Of a stretch of DNA of 64,000 bases, positions 25,999 to 34,875 are shown piece by piece; positions within the stretch are counted from its first letter, which is position 1, and every line of letters begins with the position of its first letter. The stretch covers positions 1,226,001 through 1,290,000 of the forward strand of contig NZ_LR743507.1 in assembly GCF_902712855.1 (NCBI RefSeq). Direction: 5' to 3'. The notes beneath the pieces were generated by a model. That model had not been told where the DNA came from and made no database searches. It saw only the letters and a list, made by a program, of their open reading frames with translations. Source of the stretch: Variovorax paradoxus. GTDB taxonomy: Bacteria > Pseudomonadota > Gammaproteobacteria > Burkholderiales > Burkholderiaceae_C. A program made the position numbers and the translations under genes.

Positions 25999-28590
25999 AT
26001 GCAAGTCCTCAAACCCCAGGCGCTCGGCCTGTCCACCCGGCCGATCGAATTCCGCAAGCGCTTCGGCCTGAACGTCAGCGCGTACCTGCATCTGCCGTTC
26101 GCACAGGGCGAGCGCGGTTGCCTGTGGGCCGAACAGTCGATGTGGGGCTTTCTGTCGCAGGAGATGGCGCAGCCGCTGATCGACGAAGGCGTGGCCAAGC
26201 TCACGCCCGAATTCCTCGTGCACGGCAAGGCGTTCGCGCCGAAGGAACGGCCGTCGGCCTGTGCGGTGCGCGCGCGTTTCGGCGACCGCGAGAAGACGCT
26301 GCTGGTGTTCGGCGACCGCTACTGGGACGGCAGCCAGCCGAGCGCGCCGCAGGCTTTCGAATCCATGCCGCTGATCTGGCCGGCCGCCTACGGCGGCGCC
26401 GGCTTCGCGGCCAACCCGCAGGGCCGGGGCCGCGAGGCCAGCGCCGGCGTGACCTGGCTGCCCAACCTCGAGCTGCCGTCCGACCGGCTGCTGCGTCCCG
26501 ACCAGGCCATTGCGCCCGCGGGCTTCGGCGCGCTCGACCCGATGCATCCGCAGCGCGCGCAGTACCGCGGCACCTACGATGCCGGCTACCTGCGCGAGCA
26601 CGCGCCCGGCTTCGCGCCCGATACCGACTGGCGCTGCTTCAACCTCGCACCGCCCGACCAGTGGATGGGTGGCGCGCTCGCCGGCGACGAGGCGTTCTCG
26701 TTCGAGAACATGCACCCCGGCAAGCCGCTGCTCGAGGGCCGGCTGCCGGGCATGAAGGTGCGCGTGTTCGCCGGCTATCGCATGCCGGACGCCGAACCCA
26801 AGATCCGCGAGGTGCCGCTGCGGCTGACCACCGTGTGGTTCTTCCCTCATGCGGAGCGCTGCATCGCGATCTTCCAGGGGCTGGCCGAGGTCGGCACCGA
26901 CGACGGCTCCGACGTGCTGAGCCTCATGGGCGCGGTCGAGCGGCTCGGCGAGCCGCGCGACGACCAGCACTACCTCGATGCCGCGGCGAAGCGCGGCGAC
27001 CCGAAGATGGGGCCGGTCTACGCGCTCGTCGACAGCGACCTGCTGCCTGCGGGCGTCAGCACGCTCGATCCGGCGGTGGAGGCCGCCAAGGCGCCCTTCG
27101 CCACCGACAACCTGCAGGCGGACGGGCAGTACCGCCGCGCCAAGGCAGACGTCGCCATCGCGCGCGGCAAGGCCACGCAGGCCGGGCTCGATCCCGACGC
27201 GCTCGGCATCCGCATGCCGCCGCGCGAGAAGGTGCCCACCGGCGACGCGCTGCCGCCGTACCTCGAGAAGCAGATGGCGCAGGCGCAGGCGCAGCAGTGG
27301 GCCGCCGTCGAGGACGCCGTGGGCGCACTCGAGAAGGCACTGGCCCTGCCGGCCGGGAAGATGGACATCGCGAAGCTGCAGCACCGCGGCCCGCCGGTGT
27401 ACCGCGCGGAGAAGCACCTGGCCGAGATGCGCGCGCTGGCGGCCTCGGGCACCCGGCCGATCGACCTCGCGCCGGTGCTGCCCAAGCTCTACCAGCTCGA
27501 GGATGCGCATCGCCAGGGCTACCTCGATACCGCGCACATGCAGCCGCGCGTCGACCCGATGCCGGCCGCCGAGGCCGCAACATTGCGCGCAGAAATGGCG
27601 CGCGCGGTGCCGGCCGGCATCCGCCTGTTCGCGCGCATCGACTTCACCGGCGCCGACCTGTCCGGCCTCGACCTGCGCGAGGTGAACTTCGAGGGTGCAT
27701 GGCTCGAGGGCGTCGACTTCCGCAACGCCAACCTGTCGGGCGCCGACCTGTCGCGCGCGGTGCTCGCGCATGCGCGCTTCGACGGCGCCATCGCCATCGG
27801 CACGCGCCTGTGCAACGCCAACCTCGGCAAGGCGGTGCTGGCCGGCGCGGTGTTCGACGACGCCGATTTCTCGGGCGCGGTGCTCGCCGGCTGCAGCTTC
27901 GCCGGCACGCAGATGCGGCGCGCCGTGTTCGTGGGCGCGCAGTTGCTCGACACCACCTGGGGCCGCGCCGACTGGCAGGGCGCCAGGCTCGCGGGCCAGA
28001 CCTTCCACAAGCGCGACCTGCGGGGCATGCGCTTTCCGGAAGCCGATCTGTCGGGCGCGACCTTCCTGGAGTGCGATCTCTCCGGCGTGGACCTGCACGG
28101 CGCCGTGCTCGAGAGCGCGACCTTCGTGGCCAGCGATCTCGATCGTGCCGACCTGAAGATGGCGCGCTGCGCGGGCGCGGTGGCGGTCAGCGGCACGCAC
28201 ATGGTGGAGGCCGACCTGAGCGGTGCCGACCTGCGCCGGTTCAACTTCGGCGCCGGCGACCTGCGCGGCGCCAGGCTGGTGCGCGCGCTGCTCGACGGCG
28301 CCAACGTCGGCGAGGCCCGGCTCGACGGCGCCGACCTGCGGCTGGCGAGCGCCAAGGGCGCGCTGATGCGCATGAGCAGCTGCGCCGGCGCGCTGATGTC
28401 CGGCGTGAACTTTGCCGACGCCGTGCTGCAGAAGGCCGACCTGCGCGGTGCCGACCTGCGGCGCAGCAACCTCTTCGGCGCCGACCTCGCGCGCGTGCGG
28501 CTCGACGGCGACACCCGCCTCGACGGGGCATTGCTCAAGCGTGCGCGCACCTGGCCGCGCCTGACCGCCGAACAGCAGGCCGCGCCATGA
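25999..28590 (+). CDS. DUF2169 protein with C-terminal pentapeptide-repeat domain
   Basis: The 863-residue product has an N-terminal DUF2169 domain (EFRKRFGLNVSAYLHLPF ... LIWPAAYGGAGFAANPQGRG ... DWRCFNLAPPDQWM), a family found beside VgrG and PAAR-like genes and thought to act as an adaptor or chaperone for loading cargo on the spike. After a helical linker, roughly residues 540-850 are pentapeptide repeats of the A(D/N)LSG/R type (FTGADLSGLDLREVNFEG). These form a right-handed square beta-helix, possibly a spike-binding surface or a toxin part. The ATG at 25999 follows a TGA in the corrected vgrG1 frame by 25 bases. It is in the same frame as the first part of vgrG1, so the two form one uninterrupted frame in this sequence. 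Confidence 0.88.
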   Translation: MQVLKPQALGLSTRPIEFRKRFGLNVSAYLHLPFAQGERGCLWAEQSMWGFLSQEMAQPLIDEGVAKLTPEFLVHGKAFAPKERPSACAVRARFGDREKTLLVFGDRYWDGSQPSAPQAFESMPLIWPAAYGGAGFAANPQGRGREASAGVTWLPNLELPSDRLLRPDQAIAPAGFGALDPMHPQRAQYRGTYDAGYLREHAPGFAPDTDWRCFNLAPPDQWMGGALAGDEAFSFENMHPGKPLLEGRLPGMKVRVFAGYRMPDAEPKIREVPLRLTTVWFFPHAERCIAIFQGLAEVGTDDGSDVLSLMGAVERLGEPRDDQHYLDAAAKRGDPKMGPVYALVDSDLLPAGVSTLDPAVEAAKAPFATDNLQADGQYRRAKADVAIARGKATQAGLDPDALGIRMPPREKVPTGDALPPYLEKQMAQAQAQQWAAVEDAVGALEKALALPAGKMDIAKLQHRGPPVYRAEKHLAEMRALAASGTRPIDLAPVLPKLYQLEDAHRQGYLDTAHMQPRVDPMPAAEAATLRAEMARAVPAGIRLFARIDFTGADLSGLDLREVNFEGAWLEGVDFRNANLSGADLSRAVLAHARFDGAIAIGTRLCNANLGKAVLAGAVFDDADFSGAVLAGCSFAGTQMRRAVFVGAQLLDTTWGRADWQGARLAGQTFHKRDLRGMRFPEADLSGATFLECDLSGVDLHGAVLESATFVASDLDRADLKMARCAGAVAVSGTHMVEADLSGADLRRFNFGAGDLRGARLVRALLDGANVGEARLDGADLRLASAKGALMRMSSCAGALMSGVNFADAVLQKADLRGADLRRSNLFGADLARVRLDGDTRLDGALLKRARTWPRLTAEQQAAP

Positions 28591-29648
28591 GTGCCATGAC
28601 ACCGAAGCTGCTGACCATCGCGGTGCGCATGGGCGAGACCCTGCACCGCCTCGACCTCGGCAAGGGCCGATACGCCGGTGCGGCGCTCGGCGGTGCCGTG
28701 TTCTCGCAGGTGCGCCTCGCCGAGGCCGATCTGCGCAATGCCGACCTGCGCGAGGTCGTGTTCGACCAGTGCGACCTGCGCGGCGCCATCGCCTCGGGCG
28801 CCAACCTGCGCAAGGCCGTGTTCCATCGCTGCCAGCTCGATCACGCGGACCTGAGGCAGGCCAACCTCCACGGCGCCGTGTTCGCCGAATGCGATGCGAT
28901 GCATGTCCAGCTCGCCGATGCCGCCTTGGGCATGGCGGCCTTCAACAAGTGCCGGCTCGACCATGCCAACCTGCGCGGCGCCCAGCTCGATTCGGCGGTG
29001 CTCACGCAGTCGGTGCTTCTCGACGTGTGCGCCGACGGCACCAGCTGGCGCTACACCACCGTCAGCGAGTGCGATCTCTCGCACCTGACGTGGGCCGGCG
29101 CCCGCATGCAGCGCAGCGCCTTCTGCAAGACTTCGCTGAAGGGCATGTCGTTCGCGGGGCTCGCGCTCGACGGCTGCCAGTTCGCGTCGGCCGACCTGAG
29201 CGGCACCGACTTCAGCGGCATCGCGCTGCCGCAGTGCAACTTCCAGGGCGCGAAGCTCGACGGCGCGCGCTTCACGAAGGCCGTCGCGCCCGGGGCCATC
29301 TTCTGCGAGGCCACCGGCCAGGGCGTCGACTTCTCCGGAGCGGGCCTGCGGCAGGCGCTGTTCACGGGCGCCGTGCTGCCGCAGGCGGGCTTTGCCGGGT
29401 GCGACCTCTACCAGACGCACTTCGCCGGCGCCATGCTGCGCGGCGCGAACTTCACGGGCGCGGAGCTGACCTATGCCGACTTGCGCCATGCCGACCTGGG
29501 CATGGCCGACCTGCGCCGCGCCACGCTGGTGCGCACCGTGCTGCACGGCGCGAACACCGCGGACGCGCAGATGACCGATCGCACGCGCGCGATCGAGACC
29601 GATCCCGAACTGGCCGAGTCCGAGCGGTGGCAGCCGCTGGTGGCCTGA
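28587..29648 (+). CDS. Pentapeptide-repeat protein
   Basis: A 353-residue protein almost wholly made of pentapeptide repeats (DLRNADLREVVFDQCDLRGAI) from about residue 25 to 340. It has no signal peptide or membrane segment. Its start overlaps the stop of the preceding gene by four bases (ATGA), and it resembles the C-terminal half of that protein, so it probably arose by duplication. It is likely a structural partner in the same spike or effector assembly; a toxin or immunity role is also possible. Confidence is high for the fold, low for the function. Confidence 0.85.
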   Translation: MSAMTPKLLTIAVRMGETLHRLDLGKGRYAGAALGGAVFSQVRLAEADLRNADLREVVFDQCDLRGAIASGANLRKAVFHRCQLDHADLRQANLHGAVFAECDAMHVQLADAALGMAAFNKCRLDHANLRGAQLDSAVLTQSVLLDVCADGTSWRYTTVSECDLSHLTWAGARMQRSAFCKTSLKGMSFAGLALDGCQFASADLSGTDFSGIALPQCNFQGAKLDGARFTKAVAPGAIFCEATGQGVDFSGAGLRQALFTGAVLPQAGFAGCDLYQTHFAGAMLRGANFTGAELTYADLRHADLGMADLRRATLVRTVLHGANTADAQMTDRTRAIETDPELAESERWQPLVA

Positions 29649-29686
29649 GCTTGCGGACACACGAACACAGACGACAGGAGCACGCC

Positions 29687-30337
29687 ATGAACAACGAAAC
29701 CTCGAAGCGGCCGGCCACCCGGCGCCGGCCCGCCGCGAAGGCCATCACCGGCGAATGGTGCGTGGGCATCCTCGGCACCGATGCCGTGGGCGCACAGGTC
29801 GTGGCCAGCGGCGGACTGCGGCTGCGCGCGCAACGCGCCGCGAGTTGCCTGCTCGAGCCCGCCGCCGGCGACAGCGTGGCCTGCCTGCGCATCGCGCCCG
29901 ACGAGGTCTGGATCATGGCCGTGCTGCAGCGCGAGGAAGGCACGGCCAACATTGTGGGCTGCCCGGGCCAGATGCGCATCGCCGTGCCGGGCGGCGCGCT
30001 CGAGCTGGAGGCCGCGCGCGTCGGCGTGCGCTCGGACGAGCTCGACATCGCCGCGCAGAAGGCCCGCGTGGCGAGCGACACCGCCGACCTCGTCGGCCGC
30101 CAGCTCAGCGTGGTGGGCACCAGCCTCAAGCTCGTGGGCTCGATGCTGTCGTCGGTGATGGACCGCGTGCAGCACTTCAGCTCCAGCTACCTGCGCACCA
30201 CCGACGGCATCGACCGCGTGGCCGCCACGCACGTCGAGGTCGAGGCCATGCAGCTCATGCGGCTCGAGGGCGAGCACACGCTGGTCAACGGCCGCGAGCT
30301 CGTCAAGGCGCGCGGTGCGCAGATCCATTTCGGCTGA
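29687..30337 (+). CDS. DUF3540 protein
   Basis: A 216-residue protein of the DUF3540 family, known only from T6SS spike neighbourhoods. Visible features are a basic N-terminus (KRPATRRRPAAK), a small beta-rich domain (RLRAQRAASCLLEPAAGDSVACL), and a tail resembling VgrG needle sequence (SDELDIAAQKARVASDTADLVG). It most likely caps or extends a VgrG/PAAR-like assembly. It is co-directional with its neighbours, 38 bases after the pentapeptide gene and 19 bases before the PAAR-like gene; AGGAG precedes the ATG. Confidence 0.85.
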   Translation: MNNETSKRPATRRRPAAKAITGEWCVGILGTDAVGAQVVASGGLRLRAQRAASCLLEPAAGDSVACLRIAPDEVWIMAVLQREEGTANIVGCPGQMRIAVPGGALELEAARVGVRSDELDIAAQKARVASDTADLVGRQLSVVGTSLKLVGSMLSSVMDRVQHFSSSYLRTTDGIDRVAATHVEVEAMQLMRLEGEHTLVNGRELVKARGAQIHFG

Positions 30338-30356
30338 ACGGCGAACAGGAGGCAAC

Positions 30357-30752
30357 ATGTTCGCCAACTGCCAGCTGATGGGCACCGACATGGGCTTTCC
30401 CGATGTCTGCATCACGCCCGCCGCGCCGTCGCCGATCCCGGTGCCGTACCCCAACATCGCCATGGGACCGATGGCGATCCCCAACTGCCCCACGATCCTG
30501 ATCATGGGCGGTCCCGTGCACAACCTCGGCACCACCATCCCCATGACCAACGGCGACAACGCCGGCGTGATGCTGGGCGTGGCCTCGGGCACGGTCATGG
30601 GGCCGAGCCGCCATCTCACCGGTGCGTTCACCGTGCTGTGGATGGGCATGCCCGCGTCGCGCCTGACCAGCGTGTCGCTGCAGAACAGCACCAACTGCCC
30701 CGGCGTGCGCACCGTGCCGAGCCAGCCGCTGGTGCTGTTGCTGGCGCCGTAG
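30357..30752 (+). CDS. PAAR-like DUF4150 spike-tip protein
   Basis: A 131-residue DUF4150 protein without extension, expected to form the sharp conical tip on a VgrG trimer. The family pattern is clear: FPDVCITPAAPSPIPVPYPNIAMG followed by TTIPMTNGDNAGVMLGVASG. AGGAGG stands five bases before the ATG. It has no fused toxin domain, so it should carry separate cargo through the DUF2169/DUF3540 proteins encoded just upstream. Confidence 0.9.
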   Translation: MFANCQLMGTDMGFPDVCITPAAPSPIPVPYPNIAMGPMAIPNCPTILIMGGPVHNLGTTIPMTNGDNAGVMLGVASGTVMGPSRHLTGAFTVLWMGMPASRLTSVSLQNSTNCPGVRTVPSQPLVLLLAP

Positions 30753-30821
30753 CGGCGCTTCGACTGTGCCGCGGCGGCGCCCGTGCGCCGCCGCACCGAA
30801 GAGCAAGGGAGAGAGCCATCC

Positions 30822-33200
30822 ATGGCCGAACAGGAGTTCCGCATCGAAAGCGATTCGCCCGCCAGCGGCGACCTGATGTTCTGGCGCATCGTGGGACACG
30901 AGGCGCTGGCGCGCCCGTCGGCCTACGAGCTCACGGTGCTGTCGCAGAACAAGGCCATCGACGCGAAGGACATCCTGGGGCGGGCCTTCGACGTGGTCAT
31001 CGGCTTCGAGGATGCCGACGGCGGCCGCCACGAGCGCCACTGCCAGGGCCATGCGGTGCGCTTCGTGCGCGCGGGCCACGTGGGCCGCTACTTCGAATAC
31101 CGCTTCACGCTGCGCTCATGGCTGTGGCTGCTCTCCAAGCGCATCAATTCGCGCATCCTGCAGGACAAGCCCGTGCTCGAGGTGCTCGACGCGGTGTTCG
31201 AGGACAGCCCCATCAAGCGCTTCAAGAAGACGAAGGCCGACAACGTCATCGGCACCCACAAGCCGCGCCGCTACTGCGTGCAGTACCAGGAAAGCGACTA
31301 CCGTTTCGTTTCGCGCTTGCTGGAAGACGAGGGCATCTACTGCTGGTTCGACGCGCACGACGCGCCCGGCACCATGCACCTGTCGGACGCCAGCGACATG
31401 GCGCACGAGAAGCTGCCCGCCGCCGGCACCCTGCGCTACGTTTCGGGCGATGCGGCCGAGGCGCGCTTCAACGAGGTCTCGCGCTGGGTGAGCGAGCGCC
31501 AGCTCGACACCGGCAAGTACGCCTCGACCGACAGCGACTTCAAGGCCATCAAGAAGAAGCTGGAGGCCGCGGGCGGCACGCCCGACGGGCACGAGCTGGC
31601 CGAATTCGAGGCCTTCGAGTTCGCGGGCGGCTACTTCAGTGGTGGCGACGCGGACGACAAGGGCAAGCTGCGCGGCGAGGAGATCGGCGCGCGGCGCCAG
31701 CGCCACTGGGCGCTCACGTCCTGGCCCGACGTCGCGGCCGGGCGCAGCTTCAGGTTCGAGAACGACCCCGACGGCACGCGCGACAGCGACTACGTGATCG
31801 CCGCCTGCACCTTCGTCGCCAGTCATCCCGGCTACGAGGGCGCCGACGCCGGGGAGGCGCGCGTGTCCGTGAGCGAGCTGCTGCGCGAGACGCTCGCGGA
31901 CGACGCGGTGCTGGCCGACACGCTCGACGCCTTCGAGGCCGTGGTGGCGCGCACGCCGTCGCTGCAGTCGGGACTGCCGGGCGCCGGTGCCTTCCTGCTC
32001 ACCGTGTTCCCCGTCGACATGCCGTTCCGGCCGCCGCGGCTCGCGCCGCGCGTGGTGATGCCGGGGCCGCAGTCGGCCATCGTCGTCGGGCCCAAGGGCG
32101 AGGAGATCCATGCCGACGACTTCGGCCGCGTGAAGGTGCACTTCCACTGGGACCGCTACGACAGGAGCGACGAGAAGTCGACCTGCTGGGTGCGCGTGTC
32201 GCAGCCATGGGCCGGCAAGGGCTGGGGCGGCTACTTCTGCCCGCGCATCGGCCAGGAGGTGATCGTCGACTTCCTCAACGGCGACCCCGACCGCCCGCTG
32301 GTCACCGGCCGCGTCTACAACGACGACCAGCCCATTCCGTTCGGCACCCACACGCAGAGCGGGTTTCGCACGCGCTCCACGCCCAAGGGCAGCGCGGCCA
32401 ACTGCAACGAGCTGCGCTTCGAGGACAAGAAGGGTGCCGAGCAGGTGTACCTGCATGCCGAGAAGAACCAGGACATCGAGGTCGAGAACGACGAGACGCA
32501 CTGGGTCGGCCACGACCGCACCAAGACCATCGACCACGACGAGACCGTGCACGTGAAGCACGACCGCGCCGAGACGGTCGACAACAACGAGACCATCACC
32601 GTGCACGGCCAGCGCACGGAAACCGTGGACCGGAATGAGACCATCACGGTCCACATGAACCGCACGGAGACGGTGGACCTCGACGAGACGATCTCCATCG
32701 GCCAGAACCGCACGATCACGGTGGGCGCGAGCGAGAGCGCGACGGTGGCGCTGCAGCGCACGCACACCGTGGGTATCAACGAGACCATCACCGTCGGCGC
32801 CGCGCAGGAGATCACCGTGGGCGCGATGCAGGCGGTGACGGTGGGCGCGAGCCAGACCATCAGCGTGGGCGCGAACCAGTCGAGCAGCATCGGGGCGAAC
32901 CGGTCGGTGGACGTGGGAGCGAACCTGTCGACGACCGTCGGCAGCAGCGAATCGCGCAGCGTGGGCGAGGGACGCACGAGCAGCGTGGGCAAGGACGATT
33001 CGCTGTCGGTGGGAAAGAACCTCGTCATCACGGCGGGCGACTCGATCTCCATCACCACCGGCAGCGCGAGCATCACGATGAAGAAGGACGGAACCATCGT
33101 GATCAAGGGCAAGGACATCACGATCGATGCGTCGGGGAAGATTCACGCGAAGGCGAGCAGCGACATCGTGATGAAGGGTTCCAAGATTCTGCAGAACTGA
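30822..33200 (+). CDS. vgrG: VgrG2 (TssI) spike protein with long octad-repeat needle
   Basis: A 792-residue VgrG. The first about 560 residues are nearly identical in order and motifs to VgrG1 (EFRIESDSP ... VHFHWDRYDRSDEKSTCWVRVSQPWAGKGWGGYF). The C-terminal part is a regular eight-residue repeat of the VG-N-T-TV type (HDRTKTIDHDETVHVKHD ... TITVGASESATV), about 30 turns of triple-stranded beta-helix, ending KASSDIVMKGSKI without a fused toxin. It lacks the glycine-rich tail of VgrG1. GGGAGAG precedes the ATG at 30822; an in-frame ATG at 30783 would add 13 residues and lacks family similarity. Confidence 0.96.
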   Translation: MAEQEFRIESDSPASGDLMFWRIVGHEALARPSAYELTVLSQNKAIDAKDILGRAFDVVIGFEDADGGRHERHCQGHAVRFVRAGHVGRYFEYRFTLRSWLWLLSKRINSRILQDKPVLEVLDAVFEDSPIKRFKKTKADNVIGTHKPRRYCVQYQESDYRFVSRLLEDEGIYCWFDAHDAPGTMHLSDASDMAHEKLPAAGTLRYVSGDAAEARFNEVSRWVSERQLDTGKYASTDSDFKAIKKKLEAAGGTPDGHELAEFEAFEFAGGYFSGGDADDKGKLRGEEIGARRQRHWALTSWPDVAAGRSFRFENDPDGTRDSDYVIAACTFVASHPGYEGADAGEARVSVSELLRETLADDAVLADTLDAFEAVVARTPSLQSGLPGAGAFLLTVFPVDMPFRPPRLAPRVVMPGPQSAIVVGPKGEEIHADDFGRVKVHFHWDRYDRSDEKSTCWVRVSQPWAGKGWGGYFCPRIGQEVIVDFLNGDPDRPLVTGRVYNDDQPIPFGTHTQSGFRTRSTPKGSAANCNELRFEDKKGAEQVYLHAEKNQDIEVENDETHWVGHDRTKTIDHDETVHVKHDRAETVDNNETITVHGQRTETVDRNETITVHMNRTETVDLDETISIGQNRTITVGASESATVALQRTHTVGINETITVGAAQEITVGAMQAVTVGASQTISVGANQSSSIGANRSVDVGANLSTTVGSSESRSVGEGRTSSVGKDDSLSVGKNLVITAGDSISITTGSASITMKKDGTIVIKGKDITIDASGKIHAKASSDIVMKGSKILQN

Positions 33201-33225
33201 CCGATTGCATTCACGGAGGTGGGCG

Positions 33226-33702
33226 ATGAGCGGAAGAGAAGCAGTCCATGAGCAACTGGCCGAGGCCGCGCCGCCGCTGCCTTCGGCGGTGATCGGCGAG
33301 CTGGTGGCGATCTGCGAGGGTGGGTGCACGCCGCTCGTGGTGTACCCGGGGCAGCCGGGAAGCACCGCATTGCGGGCGCGTACCGTCGTCGACCTGCACG
33401 GCCCTCACATCGGGCAACCAGTGTTGCTCGCCTTCGAGCAGGGGGATGCGAGCCGGCCCATCGTGACGGGCGTCATCCGTCAGGCCGTGGGTTGGCCTCT
33501 CTCGCCGACGCCGGCACAGGTCGAGGTGGACCCGGACGGCGAGCGCATGCTCGTCAGCGCGAGCCGGCAGCTGGTGCTGCGCTGCGGGGAGGCCAGCATC
33601 ACGCTCACGCGCGCGGGCAAGGTGCTGATCCAGGGAACGCATGTGCTCAGCCGCTCTTCCGGCGTGAACCGGATCAAGGGCGCCTCCGTGCAGGTCAACT
33701 AG
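33226..33702 (+). CDS. DUF6484 protein
   Basis: A 158-residue protein with the DUF6484 plan: an N-terminal beta domain (VIGELVAICEGGCTPLVVYPGQPG), the segment GQPVLLAFEQGDASRPIVTGVI, which mirrors the VgrG OB fold, and the very conserved end ITLTRAGKVLIQGTHVLSRSSGVNRIKG. Family members lie between vgrG and DUF2169 genes, as here, and probably form an adaptor on the needle. A GGAGGTGGGCG site precedes the ATG at 33226. Confidence 0.88.
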   Translation: MSGREAVHEQLAEAAPPLPSAVIGELVAICEGGCTPLVVYPGQPGSTALRARTVVDLHGPHIGQPVLLAFEQGDASRPIVTGVIRQAVGWPLSPTPAQVEVDPDGERMLVSASRQLVLRCGEASITLTRAGKVLIQGTHVLSRSSGVNRIKGASVQVN

Positions 33703-33718
33703 CCGTGCGGAACGAACG

Positions 33719-34870
33719 GTGAACCTGGTCAACACGACGCGGCTGGCCGCTGGCTACACCGCGGCCACCGACAAGCACGGCAGGGAGTCGCTGGTGGTGG
33801 TGGCCAAGGGTACGTACGGCATGCCTGCGCACGCCGGCGAGGCACCGGCGCTGCTGGACGCGCAGCTTCCCCTCGTGACGACGGACGTTTTCACCGGCGA
33901 GCCGGGCTCTTCGGCGCCGCTGCACGAGATCGACTTCGCTCCGTTCAAGCCGCGCTGCGATGTGCTGGTCAACGGCCGCTGCCATGCACCTGCAGGGATG
34001 CCCGCGACGCGCGTTCCTGTCGGGATTCGTGTCGGCGCGCTCGTCAAGAAATTCGAGGTGGTGGGTCCTCGCGTTTACGAAGGTGGCCCGCTCGGTGGAA
34101 GACCCGGCGCGCCGCGGCCGTTCACCGTGCTGCCGATCGGCTACGACCATGCCTATGGCGGCGTGGACCGCAGTGCTGGCGACGTGGCCGCGCACCGCTG
34201 GTATCCGATGAACCACGCCGGCGTGGGATACCACCCCGGCGCGTCGGGGCTGGCGCTGGACGGGCTTGCGTTGCCGCACACGCAGGAGCCCGGCAAGGAG
34301 GTGGTGAACGCCGACGGAAACTACATGCCCATGGCGTTCGGCCCGCTCGGGCGAGCCTGGCAGGCGCGTTTGCGCTGGGCGGGGACCTACGACCGGCAAT
34401 GGCTGGACAACAGGTTTCCCTTCTTGCCCGAGGATTTCGATCCCCGCTATTTCCAGAGCGCTCCGGAGGACCAGCAAATGGACTATCCGCGCGGCGGGGA
34501 AGAGGTGGTGCTGATGAACCTGACGCCCGAAGGCCGCACGGCGTTCAGGCTGCCCGCGGATCTCGGTCTGCCGGTGCTGTTCGTTTCGCGCACGGGCGAG
34601 GTGACCGAGGTGGCCGGCGTGGTCGACACCTTCTGCATCGAGCCGGAGGAGGCCCGCTTCACGCTGGCGTGGCGCGCCAGCGTCCCGCTGCGGCGGAACG
34701 TGCGCGAGATCGCACAGGTCATCCTGGGCCGGCATGCGCAGCAACTGGAGCGCGACCGTGCGCGCGCCCTGCGCATGCGCGGCAAGCAGCACTTCGACTC
34801 GCTGGCGGACGTCGTCGCATGGTCGCGCGCGCGGCGCCGTGCGCGGGTGCCGCAGGACGACAGGGTGTAG
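33719..34870 (+). CDS. DUF2169 adaptor protein
   Basis: A 383-residue stand-alone DUF2169 protein (NTTRLAAGYTAATDKHGRE ... VLPIGYDHAYGGVDR ... MNHAGVGYHPGA ... LRWAGTYDRQWLDNRFPFLPEDFD). Its start is a GTG at 33719, supported by the conserved N-terminal block; no ATG occurs nearby in frame. It lies between DUF6484 and the thiolase-fold gene, five bases before the latter, in the module that ends with the PAAR-like toxin gene. The expected role is binding the DUF4150 toxin and placing it on VgrG2. Confidence 0.88.
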   Translation: MNLVNTTRLAAGYTAATDKHGRESLVVVAKGTYGMPAHAGEAPALLDAQLPLVTTDVFTGEPGSSAPLHEIDFAPFKPRCDVLVNGRCHAPAGMPATRVPVGIRVGALVKKFEVVGPRVYEGGPLGGRPGAPRPFTVLPIGYDHAYGGVDRSAGDVAAHRWYPMNHAGVGYHPGASGLALDGLALPHTQEPGKEVVNADGNYMPMAFGPLGRAWQARLRWAGTYDRQWLDNRFPFLPEDFDPRYFQSAPEDQQMDYPRGGEEVVLMNLTPEGRTAFRLPADLGLPVLFVSRTGEVTEVAGVVDTFCIEPEEARFTLAWRASVPLRRNVREIAQVILGRHAQQLERDRARALRMRGKQHFDSLADVVAWSRARRRARVPQDDRV

Positions 34871-34875
34871 AGGCG

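Noticed and set aside
25852..29660. Long minus-strand frames opposite the DUF2169 and pentapeptide genes
   Set aside because: The periodic pentapeptide code produces regular antisense frames; no independent evidence of coding.
30783..30821. Upstream extension of vgrG2 from ATG 30783
   Set aside because: The added residues are unlike VgrG starts, and ATG 30822 matches the VgrG1 N-terminus exactly.
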